A stretch of DNA of 64,000 nt from Rubrobacter indicoceani. GTDB lineage: Bacteria; Actinomycetota; Rubrobacteria; Rubrobacterales; Rubrobacteraceae. The notes beneath the pieces were generated by a model. It made no database searches. It was not told the DNA's origin and saw nothing but the letters and a program-made list of their open reading frames with translations. Location of the stretch: contig NZ_CP031115.1 in NCBI RefSeq assembly GCF_003568865.1, positions 2,728,001 to 2,792,000 on the forward strand, given 5' to 3'. The position numbers and the translations under genes are program-made. This document shows positions 1-9,645 of the stretch, piece after piece (the first letter of the stretch is position 1; each line of letters starts with the position of its first letter).

Positions 1-254
1 TACTGATGCACCAACTTGCAATGCAGGGCGGGCTTGGCGGTCAGGCATCGGACGTCGAAATACACGCAAAGAAGATGATCCACAGCAAGCGCAGGGTCAA
101 TGAGATCATCGCCGAAGAGACCGGACAAACCTTTAAGAAGGTGGAGCGTGACACAGACCGGGACTTCATAATGGGGCCGGAGGAGGCCATCGAGTACGGC
201 GTCATAGACAGCGTCGTGTCCGGGGCCAGTATCGGCTCGTCGAATGGCGGGTAG
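1..254 (+). CDS. clpP: ATP-dependent Clp protease proteolytic subunit ClpP, C-terminal part
   Basis: Only the last ~83 codons are present; the reading frame enters from the left edge, so the true start lies outside the window. ClpP is the serine peptidase that forms the tetradecameric barrel of Clp proteases and works with an AAA+ unfoldase in the cytoplasm. The segment begins just before the MHQ motif that carries the catalytic His. It then runs through the GGLGGQASDVEIHA helix and the ERDTDRD motif with the active-site Asp, and ends after the EAIEYGVID strand, as in the family. The catalytic Ser region is off the window. The downstream hypothetical gene starts 6 bases later and may be cotranscribed; no clpX follows directly. 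Confidence 0.95.
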   Translation, partial: LMHQLAMQGGLGGQASDVEIHAKKMIHSKRRVNEIIAEETGQTFKKVERDTDRDFIMGPEEAIEYGVIDSVVSGASIGSSNGG

Positions 255-260
255 CGATCA

Positions 261-665
261 ATGCTCCTCCACGAGTACATGAAATATCGTAGCGGGTATT
301 CGCTGGAGGCCGGTGCGTGCTGGGTGAGGGTCTACGGTTCTTCGCCCGGTGACGCCCCGCTCGTCGTCTGCGAGGGCGTTGCGGGTGAGATCCCGGACAC
401 CGCTTTATCCCAGATCGCCGCCGAAACAATCGAGCGACACTTCCCCGACGGACTTTCCGAACTCCCGAGGCCGTTGCTCTGGATCGAGCGCGTCAGATCT
501 CGCAGGAGCGGAAGGAGTAGGTTCTATTTTGTCTCGTTCGAGAGCTACAGGCCGAGACCTGTCTCCGTAGGGTTTACGAGCAGGGTCACGCTCGGGGGAG
601 CCGTGCGATACAAGCTCTCTGCCGAAGAGGTCGAAGCTTTGATCGGCGAGAAATCCGCCTCCTGA
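261..665 (+). CDS. Hypothetical protein downstream of clpP
   Basis: A 134-residue soluble protein with no family I recognise. The N-terminal half alternates short strands and acidic turns. A basic RSRRSGRSR stretch lies near residue 95 and a likely C-terminal helix (AEEVEALIGE) follows. No signal peptide or membrane segment is evident. It starts 6 bases after clpP, with a GGCGGG-like purine stretch overlapping the clpP stop, so cotranscription with clpP is likely. The function is unknown. Confidence 0.6.
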   Translation: MLLHEYMKYRSGYSLEAGACWVRVYGSSPGDAPLVVCEGVAGEIPDTALSQIAAETIERHFPDGLSELPRPLLWIERVRSRRSGRSRFYFVSFESYRPRPVSVGFTSRVTLGGAVRYKLSAEEVEALIGEKSAS

Positions 666-684
666 GAGTCTTTGAAGCGAACCC

Positions 685-1083
685 TCAGCGACCGAACAGC
701 CGCCTGAAAAATCCACCGCGCTGCGGCTCTTCGAGGGCGGGGTCGGTGTTTGCGGCCTGCATGGTCAGCAGCGCGCTCAGAGAACCTATTTCCAGCAGCC
801 GGAATTCCATCCCGCCTTCGAGGTCTTCGGGGGGCGGGCTCAGGGCGACGTAGCGAATGTTCTCGGGTTGAGCATCGAGCATGTCCCGGAGGTCCGCGGG
901 GGGGATCTCCGCCGGGAACCATCCCTTCCCCACGCCCGTGAGCGAGCCGAGAAACTCATCCGCCTCGGCGGTGGAGCCGAAGAGCGGCACGGCCCGCTCA
1001 CCCCCGACTACGATAACGAGCGTCTCGACGTAGCCGTCCGGCGCACCGACTACGACTACGTGCCTGGCGTTCTCCGGCTGCAT
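685..1083 (-). CDS. Hypothetical protein with leaderless-type promoter
   Basis: A 132-residue protein with no signal peptide. The N-terminal part has strands VVVVG and TLVIVVGG, then PLFGSTAEADEFL and a proline-rich YVALSPPPEDLEGG segment; the C-terminus is the basic tail FFRRLFGR. The strand/helix pattern vaguely resembles SseB-like or enhancer-type domains, but I would not name it. The ATG lies 6 nt after TAACCT (1090-1095 on the complementary strand), the spacing expected for a leaderless transcript. It is convergent with the preceding gene. Confidence 0.6.
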   Translation of the reverse strand: MQPENARHVVVVGAPDGYVETLVIVVGGERAVPLFGSTAEADEFLGSLTGVGKGWFPAEIPPADLRDMLDAQPENIRYVALSPPPEDLEGGMEFRLLEIGSLSALLTMQAANTDPALEEPQRGGFFRRLFGR

Positions 1084-1168
1084 CCCGTCAGGTTAGCAAA
1101 CGGTGCGGAAAAGCGGGCGACGCACCTTTCGCGTCGCCCGCCGGGTAGAGTTTTTCTGGCTGCCGTGT

Positions 1169-1462
1169 CTAGTTCTCTGAGGGCTGGTCCGGGGTGGCGA
1201 TTCCGATTGCCGGGCCTTCCGGCGTCTCGATAACGTTTATGGTCGCGCCGTCGAGGGCTTCGCTCACGGGGCCTGCGATATGCAGCAGGCTCTCGCCGTC
1301 CTGCTCCACGACCTGATCGTCGGCCTTGGGCTCCCCGGCGGCGATGCCGACCTGGGTCTGTCCGGTCTGCTCGTCCGTTACCGGGTCGAGGCGTAGAACG
1401 GTCCCCTCCGGGTGTTCGACGTTCTGGAAGAGTTCCTTTGCATCGGGGGTTATCTCTATCAT
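1169..1462 (-). CDS. HesB/IscA-fold-like protein without cysteines
   Basis: A 97-residue protein starting MIEITPDAKELF, the opening typical of A-type iron-sulfur carriers (IscA/HesB family). It is followed by alternating strands ending in a GxxIxVIETPEGPAIGI segment. The three metal-binding cysteines of true A-type carriers are absent; the protein contains no Cys at all, so it is unlikely to carry an iron-sulfur cluster. A clear AAGGAG ribosome-binding site precedes the ATG. It is probably a cytosolic protein that kept the fold and lost the cluster role; that assignment is inference. Confidence 0.6.
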   Translation of the reverse strand: MIEITPDAKELFQNVEHPEGTVLRLDPVTDEQTGQTQVGIAAGEPKADDQVVEQDGESLLHIAGPVSEALDGATINVIETPEGPAIGIATPDQPSEN

Positions 1463-1606
1463 GCGTTCTCCTTCGTTCGCTTGCGGCTCTCTCTGGAGAC
1501 TGCCGCGTCGTTTTCAAAGCTTGTACTTTCGACGCTTCCTTGAACGTACCATAAACTCACCGCTGTTAAACTCGGAGCCGGATCACGACCCGGAGGACAG
1601 CATCAG

Positions 1607-1789
1607 GTGAGCGCAAAGACCGAGTACGGAATAAAACAGGTCGGGGAACGGTACTTCCCCGTTATCGTGGACAAAGAGGCCGGTGGACACTACGAGATCA
1701 ACAACCCGATGACCGGAACCTCTCTGAGCTACAACAACCCGAAGGCCGCCGAGGACTACATCGAGCGGGCGAAAAAAGCCGGAAGCTAA
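1607..1789 (+). CDS. Small conserved-looking hypothetical protein (60 aa)
   Basis: A 60-residue hydrophilic protein starting at GTG, with CGGAGG about 10 nt upstream. It has a strand-rich first half (YGIKQVGERYFPVIVDKEAG) and a C-terminal helix ending KKAGS. There is no signal peptide and no recognised family. The stop codon overlaps the stop of the convergent Clp-N gene by 4 bases (1786-1789). Confidence 0.55.
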   Translation: MSAKTEYGIKQVGERYFPVIVDKEAGGHYEINNPMTGTSLSYNNPKAAEDYIERAKKAGS

Positions 1790-2304
1790 ACCGCCCTTAA
1801 CACCTCGAGACGCCTCTGCAGCTCCGGGATCTCCACACCGAGGTTTTCGATGGCCCGAACAGCACGACCGTTTTCGAGTCGCAGCACACCGAGCAGGACG
1901 TGCTCGGCTCGGATCTCGTTGCACCGGAGATCCCGCACGACCTTCAACGCTTCTTCCAGAGCTTTCTTTGCAAGCGGTGAGAAATGAATCCGTCGTCTGT
2001 CAGAATTACCGATCCGGAAGTTTTCTCCGGCTTGATCGCGAACTTCCCCGTAATCTATACCGACCGAGGCGAGCGAACTCGCGAACATTCGTCTTAGTTC
2101 CTCCCGAACGTCCTCTACTCCAAATCCCATCTCCCCGGCTATCCCGGCGATTTCTCCGTTCGAGACGAGTACCCCGAGAAGCAGATCTTCGTCGCCGACC
2201 GAATCGTGGCCGAGCCAAGCCGCTTCTTCCAGCGAGGCCACAACGGCCCGTCGCGCTCTCACCGTAAAACGACTCGTCAACCCCGAAAGCAGCTTGCCTA
2301 TCAC
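1786..2304 (-). CDS. Clp N-terminal (double Clp repeat) domain protein without ATPase
   Basis: About 172 residues. Two Clp-N repeats can be read: a first with AVVASLEEAAWLGHDSVGDEDLLLGVL, and a second with SPLAKKALEEALKVVRDL followed by EIRAEHVLLGVLR. This is the substrate/adaptor-binding domain found at the N-terminus of ClpC and ClpA, but no AAA+ module follows, so it is a stand-alone protein and not an unfoldase. I place the start at the GTG whose last bases form GTGA with the stop of the upstream HTH gene; longer readings would run inside that gene. The pair is translationally coupled and probably shares one promoter. Confidence 0.75.
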   Translation of the reverse strand: MIGKLLSGLTSRFTVRARRAVVASLEEAAWLGHDSVGDEDLLLGVLVSNGEIAGIAGEMGFGVEDVREELRRMFASSLASVGIDYGEVRDQAGENFRIGNSDRRRIHFSPLAKKALEEALKVVRDLRCNEIRAEHVLLGVLRLENGRAVRAIENLGVEIPELQRRLEVLRAV

Positions 2305-2522
2305 GCCCGGCCCCCGATCCTCTTCGCATGCTTTCTGTGAACCGCCTGCTTGCTCACCCCTAAAACCTCCGCCATCTCCGCCCACGTCCACCCCGCCTCA
2401 TACGCCCGCTCCACATGCGCCGCCTCCAACCCTTCTAGAAGCCGCCTGAGCGCAACCACAGCCTCCAAGCCCTCCCGAGGCCCGAGCGGTTCCTGCATCC
2501 GATTCGTTCTTTTATCGCTCAT
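2301..2522 (-). CDS. Small helix-turn-helix DNA-binding protein
   Basis: A 73-residue protein with a C-terminal HTH (TWAEMAEVLGVSKQAVHRKHA) resembling sigma-70 region 4 or Xre-type helices. The preceding AVVALRRLLEGLEAAHVERAYEAG forms long helices. It is most likely a transcriptional regulator, and it is followed by an overlapping Clp-N gene. Its promoter carries two GTCAA-N6-TTGAC inverted repeats over the -35 and -10 elements, which strongly suggests autoregulation. The ATG lies 6 nt after the -10, so the mRNA is probably leaderless. Confidence 0.75.
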   Translation of the reverse strand: MSDKRTNRMQEPLGPREGLEAVVALRRLLEGLEAAHVERAYEAGWTWAEMAEVLGVSKQAVHRKHAKRIGGRA

Positions 2523-2524
2523 GC

Positions 2525-2569
2525 GTCAATTTTAGTTGACAGGAGTTACTTCGTCAACTTTTATTGACG
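2525..2569 (-). promoter_or_regulatory. Promoter and twin inverted-repeat operator of the HTH/Clp-N pair
   Basis: Read toward the HTH gene: TTGACG (2552-2557), a 17-bp spacer, TAAAAT (2529-2534), then 6 nt to the ATG. Two inverted repeats overlap these elements. GTCAA-TTTTAG-TTGAC lies at 2525-2540 and CGTCAA-CTTTTA-TTGACG at 2552-2569, with centres 28 bp apart. The upstream repeat also encodes the last residues of the neighbouring membrane protein. The natural candidate binder is the HTH protein itself. Confidence 0.75.
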
Positions 2570-3426
2570 GAAATTTCTTGAGGGCTACGCCAGAGGTAGG
2601 CGATAAGGGCGGTCAGGGCTATCGCGACGATGAGCCGGATAACGAGGAGCGGCAGGACGTTTATGCCGAGCGGGATAAAGATAAGCGTGTCCTCGATAAC
2701 GGCGTGGCAGGCGGAGAGAAAGAGAGCTATCAGGGTGATCTCACGCCGGGAGAATTTCTTCTCCCGCGCCTGCTCCAGTATCACCCCGGCCCCGAAGGCG
2801 AGGCCGAAGGTCAGGCCGCCCGCCATAGTGACCGACCCTCGAGACGAGATGCCGAGCGGCTTCAAAAGCGGCGTCGTGGCGTGGGCGAAGAGGTCGAGCG
2901 TCCCCAGGTCTTTGAGGATCTGGATAACGAACATCACGCCGATAACGATGGCCGCTATCTGCAGAACCCCCGTAGACGCCGAGACGAACGCGGAATAGAC
3001 TATCTCTATCCAACCCTCCGGCTCGACGGCGGCGGGCGCGACCAGCCCGTAACTCGCCCGCTCCGAACCGCCCTGCCAGAGAAAGTTCACGAGCAGCCCG
3101 GCGACGAGCGAGAGCGCGATGCGAAAGCCGGTAACCTTCCAGAATCCCGCCCCGATGCGCTTGCAGACCGCGCTCTCGACCGGCAGCCCGTGCGAGAACG
3201 AGAGCATCAACGCAAGGATAAAGACCTGCTTGACCGAGAGATCCATCGCGAGCATCGCCCCGATGGCGGCGTACAGGTTCAGCAGGTTGCCAAGGACAAG
3301 CGGCACGGCGGCCTCGCCCGGCAGCCCGAAAAGCCCCATCACCGGAGCGAGGCCGGAGACGGCGGCGTCAAAGAGCGGCGTGTAGCGAACGATCGAGAAC
3401 ACCAGCGTTACGGGGAAGATGATCAC
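2554..3426 (-). CDS. Nucleoside recognition (Gate) domain membrane protein
   Basis: A multi-pass membrane protein of about 290 residues as started at GTG, resembling the nucleoside-recognition/Gate family (spore maturation SpmA/SpmB and nucleoside transporter relatives). Two homologous halves are visible. The first runs from FPVTLVFSIV through SFSHGLPVESAVCK, and the second includes VIGVMFVIQILKDLG and LSACHAVIEDTL. The substrate is unknown. The annotated start looks too short: the in-frame upstream codons encode the amphipathic helix (QWLEGLKSGLRTAWRLG) that normally precedes this domain. No ATG, GTG or TTG exists there, only a CTG (3508-3510) overlapping the ligA stop with GGGAG upstream. 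Confidence 0.75.
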   Translation of the reverse strand: MIIFPVTLVFSIVRYTPLFDAAVSGLAPVMGLFGLPGEAAVPLVLGNLLNLYAAIGAMLAMDLSVKQVFILALMLSFSHGLPVESAVCKRIGAGFWKVTGFRIALSLVAGLLVNFLWQGGSERASYGLVAPAAVEPEGWIEIVYSAFVSASTGVLQIAAIVIGVMFVIQILKDLGTLDLFAHATTPLLKPLGISSRGSVTMAGGLTFGLAFGAGVILEQAREKKFSRREITLIALFLSACHAVIEDTLIFIPLGINVLPLLVIRLIVAIALTALIAYLWRSPQEISVNKS

Positions 3427-3506
3427 ACCGAGCCGCCACGCCGTCCGAAGACCGCTCTTCAGGCCTTCCAGCCACTGTATACAACCGAGCAGTTTCAGAG
3501 CGTAGT

Positions 3507-5555
<2,049 letters not shown>

Positions 5556-6182
5556 TCATCCACCGGAGATCCGGACCGGCCAGCCCAGTTCTTTGCCGGC
5601 CGGGTTCACCGCCGAGAAGTCGAGGCCGGGGAGCTCTTCGCGCTCGATGCCGCGCACCGAGACCACGGCCGCCGGGTAGGTAAGGGCCTGGGCCACCCTT
5701 GCCCCCTCGGGCGGGGCGGTCTCTCTGACGACGATTTCGACCAGATCCCCGGTCCGGCTCACCTCCCGGATGCTCACAGAATGACCCCCGGTGGTTTTAA
5801 GCCCGGCAAAGGCCGCGATGTAGACCGTCTCGCCGGAGTCCGAAGTATCGAAGGCTGTGAGTTCATCGAGTTCCGGTCGCCGGGGGAGATCGCTTCTGGA
5901 GGCCGAGATCACGACCTCCGGCCCCTCTTCACCGACGCCGGCGGATCCGGCATACACCTCCTCAACGCCCGGTTCGGCATCTGCCCCCGGCCCGTTGCCC
6001 CCGGTGGTCTCCGGCGCGTCCCCGGTGCCATCCCCGGCGGAGCAGGCTCCCAGCCCCCCGATAAGTAGGAACCCGAGCAGCGCAAAAGAAATCCCCCGCC
6101 GGGGTTTGCATCCGGCTGCCGCCGTCCGCCCGGCGTTGCTTTTAGGGGCGAGGCTACGGGGTTCATGGAGTTTGTCGGACAT
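5556..6182 (-). CDS. PrcB-C domain lipoprotein
   Basis: About 208 residues from the ATG at 6182, which is preceded by AGAGAGGA; a longer reading lacks this site. The N-terminus has a charged lead and then a hydrophobic stretch ending in the lipobox GLGAC, so the protein is probably lipid-anchored outside the membrane. The C-terminal ~110 residues match the PrcB-C pattern: VYIAAFAGLKTTGGHSVSI, then VVRETAPPEG and TYPAAVVSV. This domain is found in protease-complex and other extracytoplasmic proteins; its exact role is unknown. It is divergent from the neighbouring lipoprotein gene. Confidence 0.75.
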   Translation of the reverse strand: MSDKLHEPRSLAPKSNAGRTAAAGCKPRRGISFALLGFLLIGGLGACSAGDGTGDAPETTGGNGPGADAEPGVEEVYAGSAGVGEEGPEVVISASRSDLPRRPELDELTAFDTSDSGETVYIAAFAGLKTTGGHSVSIREVSRTGDLVEIVVRETAPPEGARVAQALTYPAAVVSVRGIEREELPGLDFSAVNPAGKELGWPVRISGG

Positions 6183-6244
6183 CGCGGTCCTCTCTTCGCA
6201 ACCGTTTGGCGCGGTTGGGGGCGTTGGAGTACACTCGGGAAATA

Positions 6245-6862
6245 ATGCCATTAATCCGATCCACATTCGCTTCACCGTGGCCGACGATGCTGGTCGTGAT
6301 CCTGCTCGGGCTGCTCGCAGGCGGCTGCTCCGGCGGCCCCGGGGAGAGCGAGCCGGAGACCACCGGTGAGTCCGTGATGGTCGCTCCCCGGGCCGAGGGG
6401 GAGGCCGTAGCGGCTCTCTCGGGGCTCGAAGCCGCCGACGAAGCGGCCGTCGGCTGGCAGGAGGACGCCGGCCTCTATGCCGTTGCGGCGGCGACGCCGA
6501 CCCTGAACGCGGAGGGCGAGTCTCCGAGCTGGCTCTACACCTACGTCTCGGAATCGGCGGGCGCGGTGGCGAGCGTAACCTACTCGGAGGCCGAAGGCGC
6601 GAGGCTGGACCCGGCGCAGGAGCTGCCGGAGGCCGACATAACGTACATCTCCGACAACCTGCTGCCGGAGCCGGCGAGCCTCACCGACAGCACCGAAGCC
6701 ATAGAGGCGGCGCGGGAAGTCGGTTCGGCTCTGGAAGAAAACCCGGAAGCTGAGGCATCGGCGGGCCTGGATTCGTTCTCCGGAAATGGTCCGGAGTGGA
6801 TCTTCGCCACGGCGCAGGGAGAGGAGCGCATCGAAGAGCGCGTCCCGGCGACGACCCCGTGA
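6245..6862 (+). CDS. Predicted lipoprotein
   Basis: About 205 residues with signal segment PTMLVVILLGLLAGGC, where LAGGC is a lipobox. A Gly/Ser/Glu-rich linker and an acidic, alanine-rich mature domain follow. Motifs in the mature part include WLYTYVSES and ITYISDNLLPEP, and the tail GPEWIFATAQGEERIEERV. I recognise no family. The chosen ATG has GGGA upstream. It is divergent from the PrcB-C lipoprotein, and both are probably exposed on the cell surface. Confidence 0.7.
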   Translation: MPLIRSTFASPWPTMLVVILLGLLAGGCSGGPGESEPETTGESVMVAPRAEGEAVAALSGLEAADEAAVGWQEDAGLYAVAAATPTLNAEGESPSWLYTYVSESAGAVASVTYSEAEGARLDPAQELPEADITYISDNLLPEPASLTDSTEAIEAAREVGSALEENPEAEASAGLDSFSGNGPEWIFATAQGEERIEERVPATTP

Positions 6863-6908
6863 GCGCAGGGTGGCAGGAGCAACCGTATAGGCGTATGATA
6901 TTGCGATC

Positions 6909-7901
6909 GTGAACGGAGCCGCTGCGACAACCAGAGAAACAAACTCTCGCGGGATGAAGATCGCGGCTTTCTTCTACCTGATCCTCTCCGCCATCTCGCT
7001 TCTTCTGGTACACAGCCCCTCCTACGGGCCTGCGGTTTCCTACGTGCTTATGTACATGGTCGTTGCGGTTCTGATAACGGTCTCCGTGGCGACGATCATG
7101 CTCCCGCCGGAGCAGTTCGGCGACGCTTTTACGGCCGCGGTGTGTCTGGTCTATGCGGCGATGCTCTCGCTGGCCGCTTTTTTCTCGGGGGGCTCGTCGA
7201 GCGAGCTTTTCCTGCTGCTCCTTCCCCTGCTGCTCTGCAGCACGCTGCACCGTTCGCGCAGCGTCGGGGTGATAACGCTCGTCGGGGTGCTTTTCTTCTA
7301 CGCGCTGTGCGTTCTGCCGGACCTGCTCGGCTCCGGGCTGTACTCGGAGGCCGCGCCGGTGATCCTTTACCGGTTCGGCCTGCTGCTGACGGTCGGCCTC
7401 TTCGGTCTCTTTGCGACGACGCGCGGGGTGGCCGGCTCATCCTCGGAGGCTGATGCGGGCCGGGCTCCGGTCGAGGACGCTTCGACGCTCGTGAGACGGG
7501 CCGAGCGGGAGATACAGGCCAAGCGGGGCATACCCGTGGCGATCGTCGTAGTGGACCCCGGCAGGGAGGTGGAGGACATGGACTCCCTCCTGAAACGGGT
7601 GGACGCCCGCATCTCGCGCCCCGTGCTTCTCGGGGAGGCCGACATCTTTGGGTTCGTGGTCGTCGGCGGCGAGCGGGAGATAGAGAGCGCGGCCCGGCGA
7701 ACGATGGCCGCGGCAGGCTCCCTCGGCGCAACCGAAACCCGGGTCGGGGCGGCTATCTACCCCCGCGACGCCCGCTCGGGCAAGGAACTCCTCTCGGCGG
7801 CGGGTCAGGCTCTGGAAGCGGCCTTCGAGATAGATTCCCCGACCGCGATGGTCCTCTCCGGCTCCTCGCGCGACGAGCGCCCTTACCGCGCCGCAAGGTA
7901 G
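6909..7901 (+). CDS. Membrane protein with degenerate GGDEF-like domain
   Basis: 330 residues. Five or six hydrophobic segments fill residues ~17-170 (for example IAAFFYLILSAISLLL and LLLTVGLFGLFA). A soluble C-terminal domain follows with VAIVVVDPGREVEDMDSLLKRVDARI, LLGEADIFGFVVVGGE and a final GAAIYPRDARSGKELLSAAGQALEAA. The last two segments follow the layout of a diguanylate cyclase, but the GGDEF signature is replaced by GEADIF, so catalysis is unlikely. It may be a sensor or c-di-GMP-related pseudo-enzyme. It starts at GTG; a TATGAT lies 9 nt upstream. An in-frame ATG at 6954 is the alternative start. Confidence 0.65.
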   Translation: MNGAAATTRETNSRGMKIAAFFYLILSAISLLLVHSPSYGPAVSYVLMYMVVAVLITVSVATIMLPPEQFGDAFTAAVCLVYAAMLSLAAFFSGGSSSELFLLLLPLLLCSTLHRSRSVGVITLVGVLFFYALCVLPDLLGSGLYSEAAPVILYRFGLLLTVGLFGLFATTRGVAGSSSEADAGRAPVEDASTLVRRAEREIQAKRGIPVAIVVVDPGREVEDMDSLLKRVDARISRPVLLGEADIFGFVVVGGEREIESAARRTMAAAGSLGATETRVGAAIYPRDARSGKELLSAAGQALEAAFEIDSPTAMVLSGSSRDERPYRAAR

Positions 7902-7981
7902 CATCCCCGAAACCCACCCGTGTTCTCTGCGTAGCCTTTCCTGGCTGCGTAGTGGCTGGTGGCGGGGGTAAATATCCTCGA

Positions 7982-7990
7982 TGTTATAAT
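7982..7990 (+). promoter_or_regulatory. Extended -10 promoter of the PspA-type operon
   Basis: TGTTATAAT is a TG-extended perfect -10 about 43 bp before the first ATG of the operon. No TTGACA-like -35 is visible 17 bp upstream, consistent with an extended -10 promoter. The remaining 7902-7981 stretch shows no gene. Confidence 0.55.
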
Positions 7991-8032
7991 CGGCTGGCAG
8001 GCATCATACGAGAGCGAGGGCGGTCCGAGCAG

Positions 8033-8785
8033 ATGGGAAGACTCAGGAGATCCATAAGGGGTTTCTTCGGCAGGTTCCTCTCCGGCGTGGAACGCAGAAA
8101 CCCGGAGATACTGCTGGAGAACGCCGTTCAGGACGAGCTTGAAAACCTGAAGAAGCTCCAGGTGGCGGCGGCCCGGACGATGGCTTACGAGAAGATGCTC
8201 GCCGGGGACGCGGCCCAGAAGCAGAAGATCGCAACGGCCAAGGACCGCCAGGCGCAGGAACTCGCCGCCAGAGGCCAGCGCGAGGCCGCAGTAGAGGTGA
8301 TCCAGCAAAAACAGGAGGCCCAGGCCGCGCTTATCGAGATCGAAGCCCGACTGGAGGAGGCCCACAAGAACTCTGTCGAGATAGAGCAGGCTTTTCGGGA
8401 TCAGGAACGCCGCTACAGCGAGGTGGTTCGCGAGCGGTCCGCGCTGTCTGAGGAACACCAGAGGGCGAAGGCGATGCGGACGGCCAACGAGGCGCGGGCC
8501 GAGATCTCCCTCTCCGACTCCTCCCGGGACCTGGACAAGGCGCGGCAGGCGATTCGGCAGGCTTCCTTCGAGGCTCAGGCCGTCGGAGAACTCGGCACGA
8601 GCGACACGGAGCGACAGATCGCCGCCGCCGAACTGGACGTGAAGCGGATAGACGCCGAGCGGGAGCTTGAAGAGATGGAGGCCCGGCTGGGCCTTCGGGG
8701 GTCTTCACCGGATCAGGAGCAGCTCGAACCCGGCCTCGGACCGGATGATGCCTCCGGCGAGGCTGGCGGCGGTGAGCGGCGGTGA
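8033..8785 (+). CDS. PspA/IM30 family protein
   Basis: About 250 residues from the ATG at 8033; the longer reading has no ribosome-binding site. The N-terminus MGRLRRSIRGFFGRFLSGVE is the amphipathic membrane-binding helix. It is followed by NPEILLENAVQDELENLKKLQ and a long coiled coil to residue ~215, as in PspA/Vipp1/LiaH. These proteins polymerise on stressed membranes. The C-terminus is acidic and Pro/Gly-rich. It is the first gene of four joined by four-base overlaps with a membrane coiled-coil protein, an acidic protein and a J-domain protein. Confidence 0.85.
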   Translation: MGRLRRSIRGFFGRFLSGVERRNPEILLENAVQDELENLKKLQVAAARTMAYEKMLAGDAAQKQKIATAKDRQAQELAARGQREAAVEVIQQKQEAQAALIEIEARLEEAHKNSVEIEQAFRDQERRYSEVVRERSALSEEHQRAKAMRTANEARAEISLSDSSRDLDKARQAIRQASFEAQAVGELGTSDTERQIAAAELDVKRIDAERELEEMEARLGLRGSSPDQEQLEPGLGPDDASGEAGGGERR

Positions 8786-9645
8786 CCCTCACAAGGCGCG
8801 ACGGACGCGGCGGCTCCCTGAAAAGAGCCGCTTACCGGGCGGTCCCGTTTACGGCGTTTCTCGGGCTCGGAACGGCTGCGGCTCTGGACGCCGCCTACCT
8901 CGTGGTGGCCGCCTGCGGGGCCGGGGCGTACTTCACCGGCAAGCGTCTCTTTGACCGGGAGAGAAACGCCCGGCGGGAACTGGGTCGGCGCATGAAGGCC
9001 AACGCCTCGCTTCTCGGGGAGGTGGCGCGGCGGGACCGAGTGGCCGCACCGCAGATGGAGCGGCTCACGGCGCTTCAGTCAAGCGTTATCGAGAGTTGGG
9101 AGATCATGCCCGAAGAGTACCGGACGCTCCTCGACGACGACATCTTCACCATCCTCGAGGAGATAGAGGGCACGGCTCACCTGGCCCGTCGCCGGGCCGC
9201 GCTCCGGGGTCACCTTGCAAACACCGACCGGCGCGGCATTCAGGCCCGCATCGGCAGCCTGGAGCGCGACATCCGCGACCTTCCGGAAGGCTCCGCCGTG
9301 CGCCAGACCTTTGAGACGACGCTCGCCGGGCGACAGTCCGAGTTGGACGGCCTCGGCGAGATGCTCGACGGCATCAACCTTATAAACGCCCAGCTGGAGA
9401 GTGCGGAGAGCCTGCTGGCAAACCTGCGGGGGGACTTCCTGACCCTCGATACGACCCTCTCCTCCGGCAGAACCGGGGCGGGGCTTGCAAGGCTCAAAGA
9501 ACGGGTGAACCTCTTCAAGCGGAGCCTCGACGAAGTAAAGTACGTGCTCAGCGACGTACCGGAACCGCCGGAGGCCCGCGCAGATCACCCGGAGAGCGAC
9601 CCCCGGAAAAAACAGCGACCAGCAGAGGAGTTGCCGACACGATGA
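8782..9645 (+). CDS. Membrane-anchored coiled-coil protein in PspA operon
   Basis: 287 residues. An N-terminal hydrophobic stretch (residues ~20-52, VPFTAFLGLGTAAALDAAYLVVAACGAGAYF) provides one or two membrane segments. Most of the rest is predicted coiled coil (RRAALRGHLANTD, LDGLGEMLDGINLINAQLESAESLL). The architecture recalls XpaC-like proteins, but I cannot assign the family. The GTG start overlaps the stop of the pspA-like gene (GTGA), and the end overlaps the next ATG. It is probably a membrane partner for the PspA-like protein; that role is inferred from context only. Confidence 0.7.
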   Translation: MTLTRRDGRGGSLKRAAYRAVPFTAFLGLGTAAALDAAYLVVAACGAGAYFTGKRLFDRERNARRELGRRMKANASLLGEVARRDRVAAPQMERLTALQSSVIESWEIMPEEYRTLLDDDIFTILEEIEGTAHLARRRAALRGHLANTDRRGIQARIGSLERDIRDLPEGSAVRQTFETTLAGRQSELDGLGEMLDGINLINAQLESAESLLANLRGDFLTLDTTLSSGRTGAGLARLKERVNLFKRSLDEVKYVLSDVPEPPEARADHPESDPRKKQRPAEELPTR

